Shown: piece after piece, positions 9,365 to 20,944 of the stretch
Layout of the letters: each line of letters starts with the position of its first letter
How positions within the stretch are numbered: position 1 is the first letter of the stretch
Source: Papaver somniferum
Taxonomy: Eukaryota; Streptophyta; Magnoliopsida; Ranunculales; Papaveraceae
Assembly (NCBI RefSeq): GCF_003573695.1
Contig: NC_039368.1
Coordinates: 16,372,360 to 16,436,359 of the forward strand
Reading direction: 5' to 3'
DNA: 64,000 nt
Position numbers and translations under genes: made by a program
Notes under the pieces: generated by a model
The model's input: the letters and a program-made list of their open reading frames with translations, nothing else
The model's database searches: none
Told to the model about the DNA's origin: nothing

Positions 9365-12300
9365 TTGACAATGTTTTAACGGTTTTCAAGAATTCATAAT
9401 AAAGTGAAATAACAAATAATTTTAACGATAAACAGAATGATAGAAGGTTGTTAGGATTTTCGATTTCCACCAATTAATTATGCAAACTCTACTAATCTTT
9501 AAAAACCTATTACATGCATTTTCAAATATTGTTTCTCCGTTGTAATTTTCTTCGCTTCATGGGTAGTGATTCTAAAGCATTACTTATCAATCCTAAAGCA
9601 TACCACGTCAACGGATTTAACCGAAGCACGAAATATCAATTGAAGAGCATAAGTAATCAAGAAAATCACATAAGCAATAAAATACCAAGCTATATGAATA
9701 AAAACTACTAATCAATCAAATCATTATTAAGCATATAAATGCAGAGTTTTCATAATAAAATTGGTTTCTACCTAGACCCTAACATGGTTCTAGTTAGACA
9801 TGATTTTCTAAAAATTCATAAACATACTCAAATCAAAACTAGATAAGCAAGAGCGAATGATGGGAGAAGTTAATCTTCAAAACCTACTCCCAGCTTACGG
9901 CTGTGTAGCCGCTCTCTTCTCGTCTCCCAAAACGGCCTCCCTTTTCTGCCTGTCTACAAGATGTTTATATCCTAGTAATGCGAGAACTTCCAATCGGGAC
10001 CTAGGGGATCATTTGCAAGGCCCTGTCCAAATCCAGCACCCATGTCCAAACCCGGATCCAGCTCACCAATACAATTTTTATTGCCTATCTGTCTGTTTAA
10101 CCACCATCCACTTTCATTCCAAGTTCAGGTCACATCAACAGGCTCCATTCTTTCCAGCCTCCGATGGGTTTCATCTTCATTATCCTTCGATTAAAAGGGG
10201 TATAGAACCTACACCTCCATTTGCTCCAACTGTAGCTCCACTTCTTAATCTTTGTCTTGTAAACCTCTACGTGTAACGATCACCAACAGCTCAACCACCT
10301 CCAACAAACTAACCCAGAACTTCTCATATAGATATAGAAAATGTCAGACCCTGAAACTCATGACAACACCCAGTCTTCACCATCTGCATCGTGCTTGCAC
10401 CATGTCTTCTGCATGTTAACTTCTTAATCTCAACACCAACGAATCCATCGCCACATCAATTTTCTCCATCTCCATCTTCTCTCGAATTCAACCATGGAAA
10501 CCATGGCAGTACATCACCACCAGCGCCTTTATTGTTCTCCCTGAATTCCAGTTCAACTCCAACTGCAAAACATCATCGGCTATTAACCATCCAACTATCG
10601 CCATCGATCACCAGTAACACCAACACTACATTCACAGTTGTGCATTTCTTAAGTAACCCATCATTCTTCCCTGTGTGTTACTTTCACGGCACAAATTCAA
10701 GTCAAATACCGACTGAAGTTCTTAGTAACTCGAGCTAATAATTCTGTGTACTTCAGTTCACATCCATGACCAAGGAAGCACGTTTAATCGTGGTCATCTA
10801 AACTTCTTTGCCGTCGGCAGCTAAACCATCTCTTCCGCCACCTCCATACAACCATCATCGACCAAACCACGTTAATGTCGACGCTACCACCACAATCACA
10901 ATTTTAGAGAGATGCTACCTTCATGAGAAATGTAAGAATGTGAAGCAGCGGATATTAGAGAAACTAGAGAAAAGAGAAGCGTTGTTCAGACTTCAAATAT
11001 TCCTAGGAATTTTGACTATGAACGTTGATTAATATCTAGACTTCGGTTTCCCAACTTTAGATAAAAATCGATTAAACTTGAACAAAGTTTGATAAAGAAG
11101 ATATATATTCCAAAAAAAAAAGTTTCCCTAAACAATTTATGATGGACTCTTTTATAGACTTGGGGAAAAACCCTAACTTGCTAGTCAAGAAAGGATGAAA
11201 AAAACCCCTAAACCGACTCAGACCCTAATTTGCTATTTTTGGAAAATTTTGGTCGACCTAAAATAATGAAAGTACTCATAAAATAAAACAATTCGCCTCA
11301 AACGGCGGCCCAAACAGACTCCTAACGAAAGAGTTATTAACAAAATAAAAACTTTCCTAAAATAGCAAAAACGTATGTTTGATGCCCTAAACGATGGAAT
11401 TTGGCTAAATTCTGAAGACCAAGGCAATCAAAGATTCCCTTGTCCTGTTCTTTGGCTTGTTTCCCATCGAAATGGACCCCTAAGGATCTAAATTACGACA
11501 CTTGGATTTTTAGCCTCCAAATAGGCTATAGCCTGCTCATCTGCATCAGAATGGTTCTTAAAACCATTTGCTTTCTTTTTTATTGCTATAAGAAATAAGA
11601 TAAGGCGTCTTTATAACTCATGCAAAAATGAGTGGAGTAAGTGGTGACACGTCCTTTAGTTACCAGTGGACTTCACCAGCTTGGAATAGAAAAACCTCTA
11701 ACTCTTCACGTTATTTAACAAGGAATAAAGATTCTATATTTCACCACTTCATTTACTGTCGTGAGTGCTTTAGCAGTGAGAGAGAGACAGTTCTTTATTC
11801 GGTTGACCTTTTCACTAGGAGAAGCTTGAGTGCACACATTTATGAACAACAAAACAGCCCAATTTAAGCTCCATATTTATTTGCTTCCATGAGTAATTCG
11901 AGTGGTCCTGATAAGAGCTTTTGATATATAAAAATACTAGGCCAATCACGTTTTGTCATTGTGGTTGCTGATACATAGAAATACCAGGCCAAACCCATTA
12001 CATAATTATGGTTGCTAATACATGAAAATATCAGGCCAACCCCATTTCATCATTGTGGTTGCTGATATATGGAAATATCAGGCCAACCTGGCTGCTGATA
12101 CATGGAAATACCAGGCCAGCATAGTAAGTGCTGCTAATATATAGAAATACCATGCCAACATAATAAGTGTTGCTGATATATAGAAATACCAGGCCAGCAT
12201 ATTTGATCATCGTGGTTGCTGATACATGGAAATACCAGGCCAACCACATTTCGTCATTGTCGTCGCAAACACCATTAAGTCTCACATTTTGTTGTTTATT

Positions 12301-12421
12301 CGCTGGAGATCGAATTCACTTGTACTTTCTACAAAAGCACTAAAATAGTATTAGTAACTAAAATATTGTATCCTAGCTACTATAAATATGGGTATAAATT
12401 GTAGCATTTACATGCTTATCA
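9365..12421 (-). repeat. LTR C, long type, left end lost in gap
   Basis: Begins after N at the TTGACAATG point of the LTR and ends at 12421. Has the 35-bp block. TATA at 11147-11157, minisatellite 11922-12245. Carries private bases CATGCC (12152) and TAAATTGTAG (12396) that LTR D also has. Confidence 0.85.
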
Positions 12422-13601
12422 ACACCCCCACACTTATATTTTGCTAGTCCTCGAGAAAAACAGAGATATTATGCAATTGATTTTTTATTTTATTTTTTAT
12501 TTTTTTAAGAAAAGTGAAAATTTCCAAAAATATGGATAATTACCCACTCCCCCACACTTAAACATTACATTGTCCTCAATGTAATTGAGTCATCCAACGT
12601 AGAAATTAAGATGGGAAATGCAAAAATAAACAAGAAAGTAAAATAAAATAAGATATAGAGTAGAGGGAACAAATCTGATAGGTTGACTCCCATGAAGCGA
12701 AAGTTATATGTTTCCCTACTTTCCAGTAGCACGTTCTCAAACAATGTGGAGTTGGTACCCCAAGGTAAGCTGCGAATCATATATATAAAGCCTGGAGAGT
12801 TGGGGATCAACCCAACTAATATGATTAGTCATAAACATGAACCTGCAGTAAGAAATATTAGTACCCAGAGAGATAAAGTTGAATTCAATCTTATTTAAAA
12901 CATAATTCGAACCTTGAATATGAAGTAAATCAGGTTCGCAGATAATTAGTAAAGATTGTTTAAAGAATTGAACAGTTTTTGTACTCCCTAAATCAGGTTC
13001 TAAGTCAGCGGAAATAACTTCCACGGCTGATATTGGTTCAACTTCAGCTAAGTTGGGCACACAAACATATGTTGGTTCAAATTCACTCGTCGAACAAGGC
13101 CTCATTGGATCAATAGTATCACGACTCATAGACCCATTATCATCTAAAACGGTTTCATTATCAATATCATCAAGACAAAAAAATTCAGAACTTAATGGCT
13201 CAAAGGTCATGGTCGGAGCTTTCTCCACTGATTGAACTAGTCGATACTCGGACAAAACTAGAGGTTCTAGTCTGGGCTTCCAATTATTAGTGTCTAGCAG
13301 CGGTGTGGAGTCTAAATGTGCATTGACTTCACAAATAACCCTATGATCATCCAAATCATATCCAAAATGAGCAAAGCAAGCCTCTAATGGATCTTCCAAG
13401 TGGCTCTTGCAAAATCCTTTCGAGTGCATAATCTCGTTTCTCCCACGACACTTCAGGCTAAGGTACCTACAAAAAAAATCAAATATAATGCGTAAAAAGA
13501 ACCAAAATAAATCTAAAAGAAAAACAAAATAAAATTATGTATAAAAAGATATCAATCAGAGAGTATTTTGCAACCACTCCTCGGCGACGGCGTCAAAAAC
13601 T
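12422..13601 (-). mobile_element. Internal region I3
   Basis: 1180 bp. PBS at 13579-13595 with an extra change (CCTCGG). Private variants GAGAAAAAC (12454) and GATCAATAG (13108) are shared with I4, its right neighbour. Holds an intact ORF. Confidence 0.85.
12737..13429 (-). CDS. Internal ORF, 230 codons, intact copy in I3
   Basis: Same protein as the 5463-6155 copy with a few substitutions: EACFAHFGYD for KACFAHFEYD, DTIDPM for DTIAPM. Identical in length and start. Its sequence matches the I4 copy, which supports a recent duplication of the unit. Product unknown. Confidence 0.35.
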   Translation of the reverse strand: MHSKGFCKSHLEDPLEACFAHFGYDLDDHRVICEVNAHLDSTPLLDTNNWKPRLEPLVLSEYRLVQSVEKAPTMTFEPLSSEFFCLDDIDNETVLDDNGSMSRDTIDPMRPCSTSEFEPTYVCVPNLAEVEPISAVEVISADLEPDLGSTKTVQFFKQSLLIICEPDLLHIQGSNYVLNKIEFNFISLGTNISYCRFMFMTNHISWVDPQLSRLYIYDSQLTLGYQLHIV

Positions 13602-15424
13602 TGATAGGTTTGGAAACCTACAATAATATACTGCAAGTGCACAGCGTCTAACTAGTAGACAATGACAAGTACAGGTCGTTCCCACGAGGAGTGTGCAAAT
13701 ACTACTACTGGATAATACCTAAAATCAAATAACTAAATTGACAATGTTTTAACGGTTTTCAAGAATTCATAATAAAGTGAAATAACAAATAATTTTAACG
13801 ATAAACAGAATGATAGAAGGTTGTTAGGATTTTCGATTTCCACCAATTAATTATGCAAACTCTACTAATCTTTAAAAACCTATTACATGCATTTTCAAAT
13901 ATTGTTTCTCCGTTGTAATTTTCTTCGCTTCATGGGTAGTGATTCTAAAGCATTACTTATCAATCCTAAAGCATACCACGTCAACGGATTTAACCGAAGC
14001 ACGAAATATCAATTGAAGAGCATAAGTAATCAAGAAAATCACATAAGCAATAAAATACCAAGCTATATGAATAAAAACTACTAATCAATCAAATCATTAT
14101 TAAGCATATAAATGCAGAGTTTTCATAATAAAATTGGTTTCTACCTAGACCCTAACATGGTTCTAGTTAGACATGATTTTCTAAAAATTCATAAACATAC
14201 TCAAATCAAAACTAGATAAGCAAGAGCGAATGATGGGAGAAGTTAATCTTCAAAACCTACTCCCAGCTTACGGCTGTGTAGCCGCTCTCTTCTCGTCTCC
14301 CAAAACGGCCTCCCTTTTCTGCATGTCTACAAGATGTTTATATCCTAGTAATGCGAGAACTTCCAATCGGGACCTAGGGGATCATTTGCAAGGCCCTGTC
14401 CAAATCCAGCACCCATGTCCAAACCCGGATCCAGCTCACCAATACAATTTTTATTGCCTATCTGTCTGTTTAACCACCATCCACTTTCATTCCAAGTTCA
14501 GGTCACATCAACAGGCTCCATTCTTTCCAGCCTCCAATGGGTTTCATCTTCATTATCCTTCGATTAAAAGGGGTATAGAACCTACACCTCCATTTGCTNN
14601 NNNNNNNNCGTCTTTATAACTCATGCAAAAATGAGTGGAGTAAGTGGTGACACGTCCTTTAGTTACCAGTGGACTTCACCAGCTTGGAATAGAAAAACCT
14701 CTAACTCTTCACGTTATTTAACAAGGAATAAAGATTCTATATTTCACCACTTCATTTACTGTCGTGAGTGCTTTAGCAGTGAGAGAGAGACAGTTCTTTA
14801 TTCGGTTGACCTTTTCACTAGGAGAAGCTTGAGTGCACACATTTATGAACAACAAAACAGCCCAATTTAAGCTCCATATTTATTTGCTTCCATGAGTAAT
14901 TCGAGTGGTCCTGATAAGAGCTTTTGATATATAAAAATACTAGGCCAATCACGTTTTGTCATTGTGGTTGCTGATACATAGAAATACCAGGCCAAACCCA
15001 TTACATAATTATGGTTGCTAATACATGAAAATATCAGGCCAACCCCATTTCATCATTGTGGTTGCTGATATATGGAAATATCAGGCCAACCTGGCTGCTG
15101 ATACATGGAAATACCAGGCCAGCATAGTAAGTGCTGCTAATATATAGAAATACCATGCCAACATAATAAGTGTTGCTGATATATAGAAATACCAGGCCAG
15201 CATATTTGATCATCGTGGTTGCTGATACATGGAAATACCAGGCCAACCACATTTCGTCATTGTCGTCGCAAACACCATTAAGTCTCACATTTTGTTGTTT
15301 ATTCGCTGGAGATCGAATTCACTTGTACTTTCTACAAAAGCACTAAAATAGTATTAGTAACTAAAATATTGTATCCTAGCTACTATAAATATGGGTATAA
15401 ATTGTAGCATTTACATGCTTATCA
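13602..15424 (-). repeat. LTR D, long type, middle lost in gap
   Basis: Left part 13602-14598 and right part 14609-15424 flank 10 N. The missing ~1.38 kb includes the TATA box and most of the leader. Minisatellite at 14925-15248, with the CATGCC variant of LTR C. Confidence 0.85.
14599..14608. other. Assembly gap (10 N)
   Basis: Flanks match LTR A at ~2954 and ~4332, so ~1377 bp of LTR, or that plus whole units, is missing. Any ORF read across this join is artificial. Confidence 0.9.
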
Positions 15425-16604
15425 ACACCCCCACACTTATATTTTGCTAGTCCTCGAGAAAAACAGAGATATTATGCAATTGATTTTTTATTTTATTTTT
15501 TATTTTTTTAAGAAAAGTGAAAATTTCCAAAAATATGGATAATTACCCACTCCCCCACACTTAAACATTACATTGTCCTCAATGTAATTGAGTCATCCAA
15601 CGTAGAAATTAAGATGGGAAATGCAAAAATAAACAAGAAAGTAAAATAAAATAAGATATAGAGTAGAGGGAACAAATCTGATAGGTTGACTCCCATGAAG
15701 CGAAAGTTATATGTTTCCCTACTTTCCAGTAGCACGTTCTCAAACAATGTGGAGTTGGTACCCCAAGGTAAGCTGCGAATCATATATATAAAGCCTGGAG
15801 AGTTGGGGATCAACCCAACTAATATGATTAGTCATAAACATGAACCTGCAGTAAGAAATATTAGTACCCAGAGAGATAAAGTTGAATTCAATCTTATTTA
15901 AAACATAATTCGAACCTTGAATATGAAGTAAATCAGGTTCGCAGATAATTAGTAAAGATTGTTTAAAGAATTGAACAGTTTTTGTACTCCCTAAATCAGG
16001 TTCTAAGTCAGCGGAAATAACTTCCACGGCTGATATTGGTTCAACTTCAGCTAAGTTGGGCACACAAACATATGTTGGTTCAAATTCACTCGTCGAACAA
16101 GGCCTCATTGGATCAATAGTATCACGACTCATAGACCCATTATCATCTAAAACGGTTTCATTATCAATATCATCAAGACAAAAAAATTCAGAACTTAATG
16201 GCTCAAAGGTCATGGTCGGAGCTTTCTCCACTGATTGAACTAGTCGATACTCGGACAAAACTAGAGGTTCTAGTCTGGGCTTCCAATTATTAGTGTCTAG
16301 CAGCGGTGTGGAGTCTAAATGTGCATTGACTTCACAAATAACCCTATGATCATCCAAATCATATCCAAAATGAGCAAAGCAAGCCTCTAATGGATCTTCC
16401 AAGTGGCTCTTGCAAAATCCTTTCGAGTGCATAATCTCGTTTCTCCCACGACACTTCAGGCTAAGGTACCTACAAAAAAAATCAAATATAATGCGTAAAA
16501 AGAACCAAAATAAATCTAAAAGAAAAACAAAATAAAATTATGTATAAAAAGATATCAATCAGAGAGTATTTTGCAACCACTCCTCGGCGACGGCGTCAAA
16601 AACT
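15425..16604 (-). mobile_element. Internal region I4
   Basis: 1180 bp, near-identical to I3 including private variants. PBS at 16582-16598 (CCTCGG variant). Intact ORF. Confidence 0.85.
15740..16432 (-). CDS. Internal ORF, 230 codons, intact copy in I4
   Basis: Translation is the same as the I3 copy over its whole length. Product unknown; no recognised catalytic motif. Confidence 0.35.
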   Translation of the reverse strand: MHSKGFCKSHLEDPLEACFAHFGYDLDDHRVICEVNAHLDSTPLLDTNNWKPRLEPLVLSEYRLVQSVEKAPTMTFEPLSSEFFCLDDIDNETVLDDNGSMSRDTIDPMRPCSTSEFEPTYVCVPNLAEVEPISAVEVISADLEPDLGSTKTVQFFKQSLLIICEPDLLHIQGSNYVLNKIEFNFISLGTNISYCRFMFMTNHISWVDPQLSRLYIYDSQLTLGYQLHIV

Positions 16605-19600
16605 TGATAGGTTTGGAAACCTACAATAATATACTGCAAGTGCACAGCGTCTAACTAGTAGACAATGACAAGTACAGGTCGTTCCCACGAGGAGTGTGCA
16701 AATACTACTACTGGATAATACCTAAAATCAAATAACTAAATTGACAATGTTTTAACGGTTTTCAAGAATTCATAATAAAGTGAAATAACAAATAATTTTA
16801 ACGATAAACAGAATGATAGAAGGTTGTTAGGATTTTCGATTTCCACCAATTAATTATGCAAACTCTACTAATCTTTAAAAACCTATTACATGCATTTTCA
16901 AATATTGTTTCTCCGTTGTAATTTTCTTCGCTTCATGGGTAGTGATTCTAAAGCATTACTTATCAATCCTAAAGCATACCACGTCAACGGATTTAACCGA
17001 AGCACGAAATATCAATTGAAGAGCATAAGTAATCAAGAAAATCACATAAGCAATAAAATACCAAGCTATATGAATAAAAACTACTAATCAATCAAATCAT
17101 TATTAAGCATATAAATGCAGAGTTTTCATAATAAAATTGGTTTCTACCTAGACCCTAACATGGTTCTAGTTAGACATGATTTTCTAAAAATTCATAAACA
17201 TACTCAAATCAAAACTAGATAAGCAAGAGCGAATGATGGGAGAAGTTAATCTTCAAAACCTACTCCCAGCTTACGGCTGTGTAGCCGCTCTCTTCTCGTC
17301 TCCCAAAACGGCCTCCCTTTTCTGCATGTCTACAAGATGTTTATATCCTAGTAATGCGAGAACTTCCAATCGGGACCTAGGGGATCATTTGCAAGGCCCT
17401 GTCCAAATCCAGCACCCATGTCCAAACCCGGATCCAGCTCACCAATACAATTTTTATTGCCTATCTGTCTGTTTAACCACCATCCACTTTCATTCCAAGT
17501 TCAGGTCACATCAACAGGCTCCATTCTTTCCAGCCTCCAATGGGTTTCATCTTCATTATCCTTCGATTAAAAGGGGTATAGAACCTACACCTCCATTTGC
17601 TGCAACTGTAGCTCCACTTCTTAATCTTTGTCTTGTAAACCTCTACGTGTAACGATCACCAACAGCTCAACCACCTCCAACAAACTAACCCAGAACTTCT
17701 CATATAGATATAGAAAATGTCAGACCCTGAAACTCATGACAACACCCAGTCTTCACCATCTGCATCGTGCTTGCACCATGTCTTCTGCATGTTAACTTCT
17801 TAATCTCAACACCAACGAATCCATCGCCACATCAATTTTCTCCATCTCCATCTTCTCTCGAATTCAACCATGGAAACCATGGCAGTACATCACCACCAGC
17901 GCCTTTATTGTTCTCCCTGAATTCCAGTTCAACTCCAACTGCAAAACATCATCGGCTATTAACCATCCAACTATCTCCATCGATCACCAGTAACACCAAC
18001 ACTACATTCACAGTTGTGCATTTCTTAAGTAACCCATCATTCTTCCCTGTGTGTTACTTTCACGGCACAAATTCAAGTCAAATACCGACTGAAGTTCTTA
18101 GTAACTCGAGCTAATAATTCTGTGTACTTCAGTTCACATCCATGACCAAGGAAGCACGTTTAATCGTGGTCATCTAAACTTCTTTGCCGTCGGCAACTAA
18201 ACCATCTCTTCCGCCACCTCCATACAACCATCATCGACCAAACCACGTTAATGTCGACGCTACCACCACAATCACAATTTTAGAGAGATGCTACCTTCAT
18301 GAGAAATGTAAGAATGTGATGCAGCGGATATTAGAGAAACTAGAGAAAAGAGAAGCGTTGTTCAGACTTCAAATATTCCTAGGAATTTTGACTATGAACG
18401 TTGATTAATATCTAGACTTCGGTTTCCCAACTTTAGATAAAAATCGATTAAACTTGAACAAAGTTTGATAAAGAAGATATATATTCCAAAAAAAAAGTTG
18501 CCCTAAACAATTTATGATGGACTCTTTTATAGACTTGGGGAAAAACCCTAACTTGCTAGTCAAGAAAGGATGAAAAAAACCCCTAAACCGACTCAGACCC
18601 TAATTTGCTATTTTTGGCAAATTTTGGTCGACCTAAAATAATGAAAGTACTCATAAAATAAAACAATTCGCCTCAAACGGCGGCCCAAACAGACTCCTAA
18701 CGAAAGAGTTATTAACAAAATAAAAACTTTCCTAAAATAGCAAAAACGTATGTTTGATGCCCTAAACGATGGAATTTGGCTAAATTCTGAAGACCAAGGC
18801 AATCAAAGATTCCCTTGTCCTGTTCTTTGGCTTGTTTCCCATCGAAATGGACCCCTAAGGATCTAAATTACGACACTTGGATTTTTAGCCTCCAAATAGG
18901 CTATAGCCTGCTCATCTGCATCAGAATGGTTCTTAAAACCATTTGCTTTCTTTTTTATTGCTATAAGAAATAAGATATGGCGTCTTTATAACTCATGCAA
19001 AAATGAGTGGAGTAAGTGGTGACACGTCCTTTAGTTACCAGTGGACTTCACCAGCTTGGAATAGAAAAACCTCTAACTCTTCACGTTATTTAACAAGGAA
19101 TAAAGATTCTATATTTCACCACTTCATTTACTGTCGTGAGTGCTTTAGCAGTGAGAGAGAGACAGTTCTTTATTCGGTTGACCTTTTCACTAGGAGAAGC
19201 TTGAGTGCACACATTTATGAACAACAAAACAGCCCAATTTAAGCTCCATATTTATTTGCTGCCATGAGTAATTCGAGTGGTCCTGATAAGAGCTTTTGAT
19301 ATATAAAAATACTAGGCCAATCACGTTTTGTCATTGTGGTTGCTGATACATAGAAATACCAGGCCAAACCCATTACATAATTATGGTTGCTAATACATGA
19401 AAATATCAGGCCAACCCCATTTCATCATTGTGGTTGCTGATATATGGAAATATCAGGCCAACCTGGCTGCTGATACATGGAAATACCAGGCCAGCATAGT
19501 AAGTGCTGCTAATATATAGAAATACCAGGCCAACATAATAAGTGTTGCTGATATATAGAAATACCAGGCCAGCATATTTGATCATCGTGGTTGCTGATAC

Positions 19601-19795
19601 ATGGAAATACCAGGCCAACCACATTTCGTCATTGTCGTCGCAAACACCATTAAGTCTCACATTTTGTTGTTTATTCGCTGGATGATCGAATTCACTTGTA
19701 CTTTCTACAAAAGCTAAAATAGTATTAGTAACTAAAATATTGTATCCTAGCTACTATAAATATGGGTATAAAATGTAGCATTTACATGCTTATCA
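16605..19795 (-). repeat. LTR E, complete, long type
   Basis: 3191 bp, ends TGATAGG and CTTATCA. Has the 35-bp block. TATA at 18522-18532, minisatellite 19297-19620. The left part shares CTGGATAAT (16709) and TGCATGTC (17322) with LTR D, while the minisatellite has the common CAGGCC form. The duplicated stretch therefore ends inside this LTR. Confidence 0.9.
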
Positions 19796-20944
19796 ACACC
19801 CCCACACTTATATTTTGCTAGTCCTCGAGCAAAACAGAGATATTATGCAATTGATTTTTTATTTTTTTAAGAAAAGTGAAAATTTCCAAAAATATGGATA
19901 ATTACCCACTCCCCCACACTTAAACATTACATTGTCCTCAATGTAATTGAGTCATCCAACGTAGAAATTAAGATGGGAAATGCAAAAATAAACAAGAAAG
20001 TAAAATAAAATAAGATATAGAGTAGAGGGAACAAATCTGATAGGTTGACTCCCATGAAGCGAAAGTTATATGTTTCCCTACTTTCCAGTAGCACGTTCTC
20101 AAACAATGTGGAGTTGGTACCCCAAGGTAAGATGCGAATCATATATATAAAGCCCAACTAATATGATTAGTCATAAACATGAACCTGCAGTAAGAAATAT
20201 TAGTACCCAGAGAGATAAAGTTGAATTCAATCTTATTTAAAACATAATTCGAACCTTGAATATGAAGTAAATCAGGTTCGCAGATAATTAGTAAAGATTG
20301 TTTAAAGAATTGAACAGTTTTTGTACTCCCTAAATCAGGTTCTAAGTCATCGGAAATAACTTCCACGGCTGATATTGGTTCAACTTCAGCTAAGTTGGGC
20401 ACACAAACATATGTTGGTTCAAATTCACTCGTCGAACAAGGCCTCATTGGATCAATAGTATCACGACTCATAGACCCATTATCATCTAAAACGGTTTCAT
20501 TATCAATATCATCAAGACAAAAAAAATTCAGAACTTAATGGCTCAAAGGTCATGGTCGGAGCTTTCTCCACTGATTGAACTAGTCGATACTCGGAAAAAA
20601 CTAGAGGTTCTAGTCTGGGCTTCCAATTATTAGTGTCTAGCAGCGGTGTGGAGTCTAAATGTGCATTGACTTCACAAATAACCCTATGATCATCCAAATC
20701 ATATCCAAAATGAGCAAAGCAAGCCTCTAATGGATCTTCCAAGTGGCTCTTGCAAAATCCTTTCGAGTGCATAATCTCGTTTCTCCCACGACACTTCAGG
20801 CTAAGGTACCTACAAAAAAAATCAAATATAATGTGTAAAAAGAACCAAAATAAATCTAAAAGAAAAACAAAATAAAATTATGTATAAAAAGATATCAATC
20901 AGAGAGTATTTTGCAACCACTCCCCAGCGATGGCGTCAAAAACT
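19796..20944 (-). mobile_element. Internal region I5
   Basis: 1149 bp. A 20-bp deletion at ~20154 removes the GAGTTGGGGATCAA segment, with CC at the junction. PBS at 20922-20938 is the most changed variant (CCCCAGCGATGG), shared with I6. The ORF is broken. Confidence 0.85.
20139..20772 (-). pseudogene. Internal ORF, copy in I5, frameshifted
   Basis: The 5' part is open from 20772 to 20512 (86 codons). One extra A in the run at ~20520-20527 shifts the frame. The rest is open in another frame (20471 to 20139) and ends early because of the 20-bp deletion. Confidence 0.6.

Noticed and set aside
14230..14619. ORF running through the gap at 14599
   Set aside because: It crosses N bases joining two distant parts of the LTR, so it is an assembly artefact.
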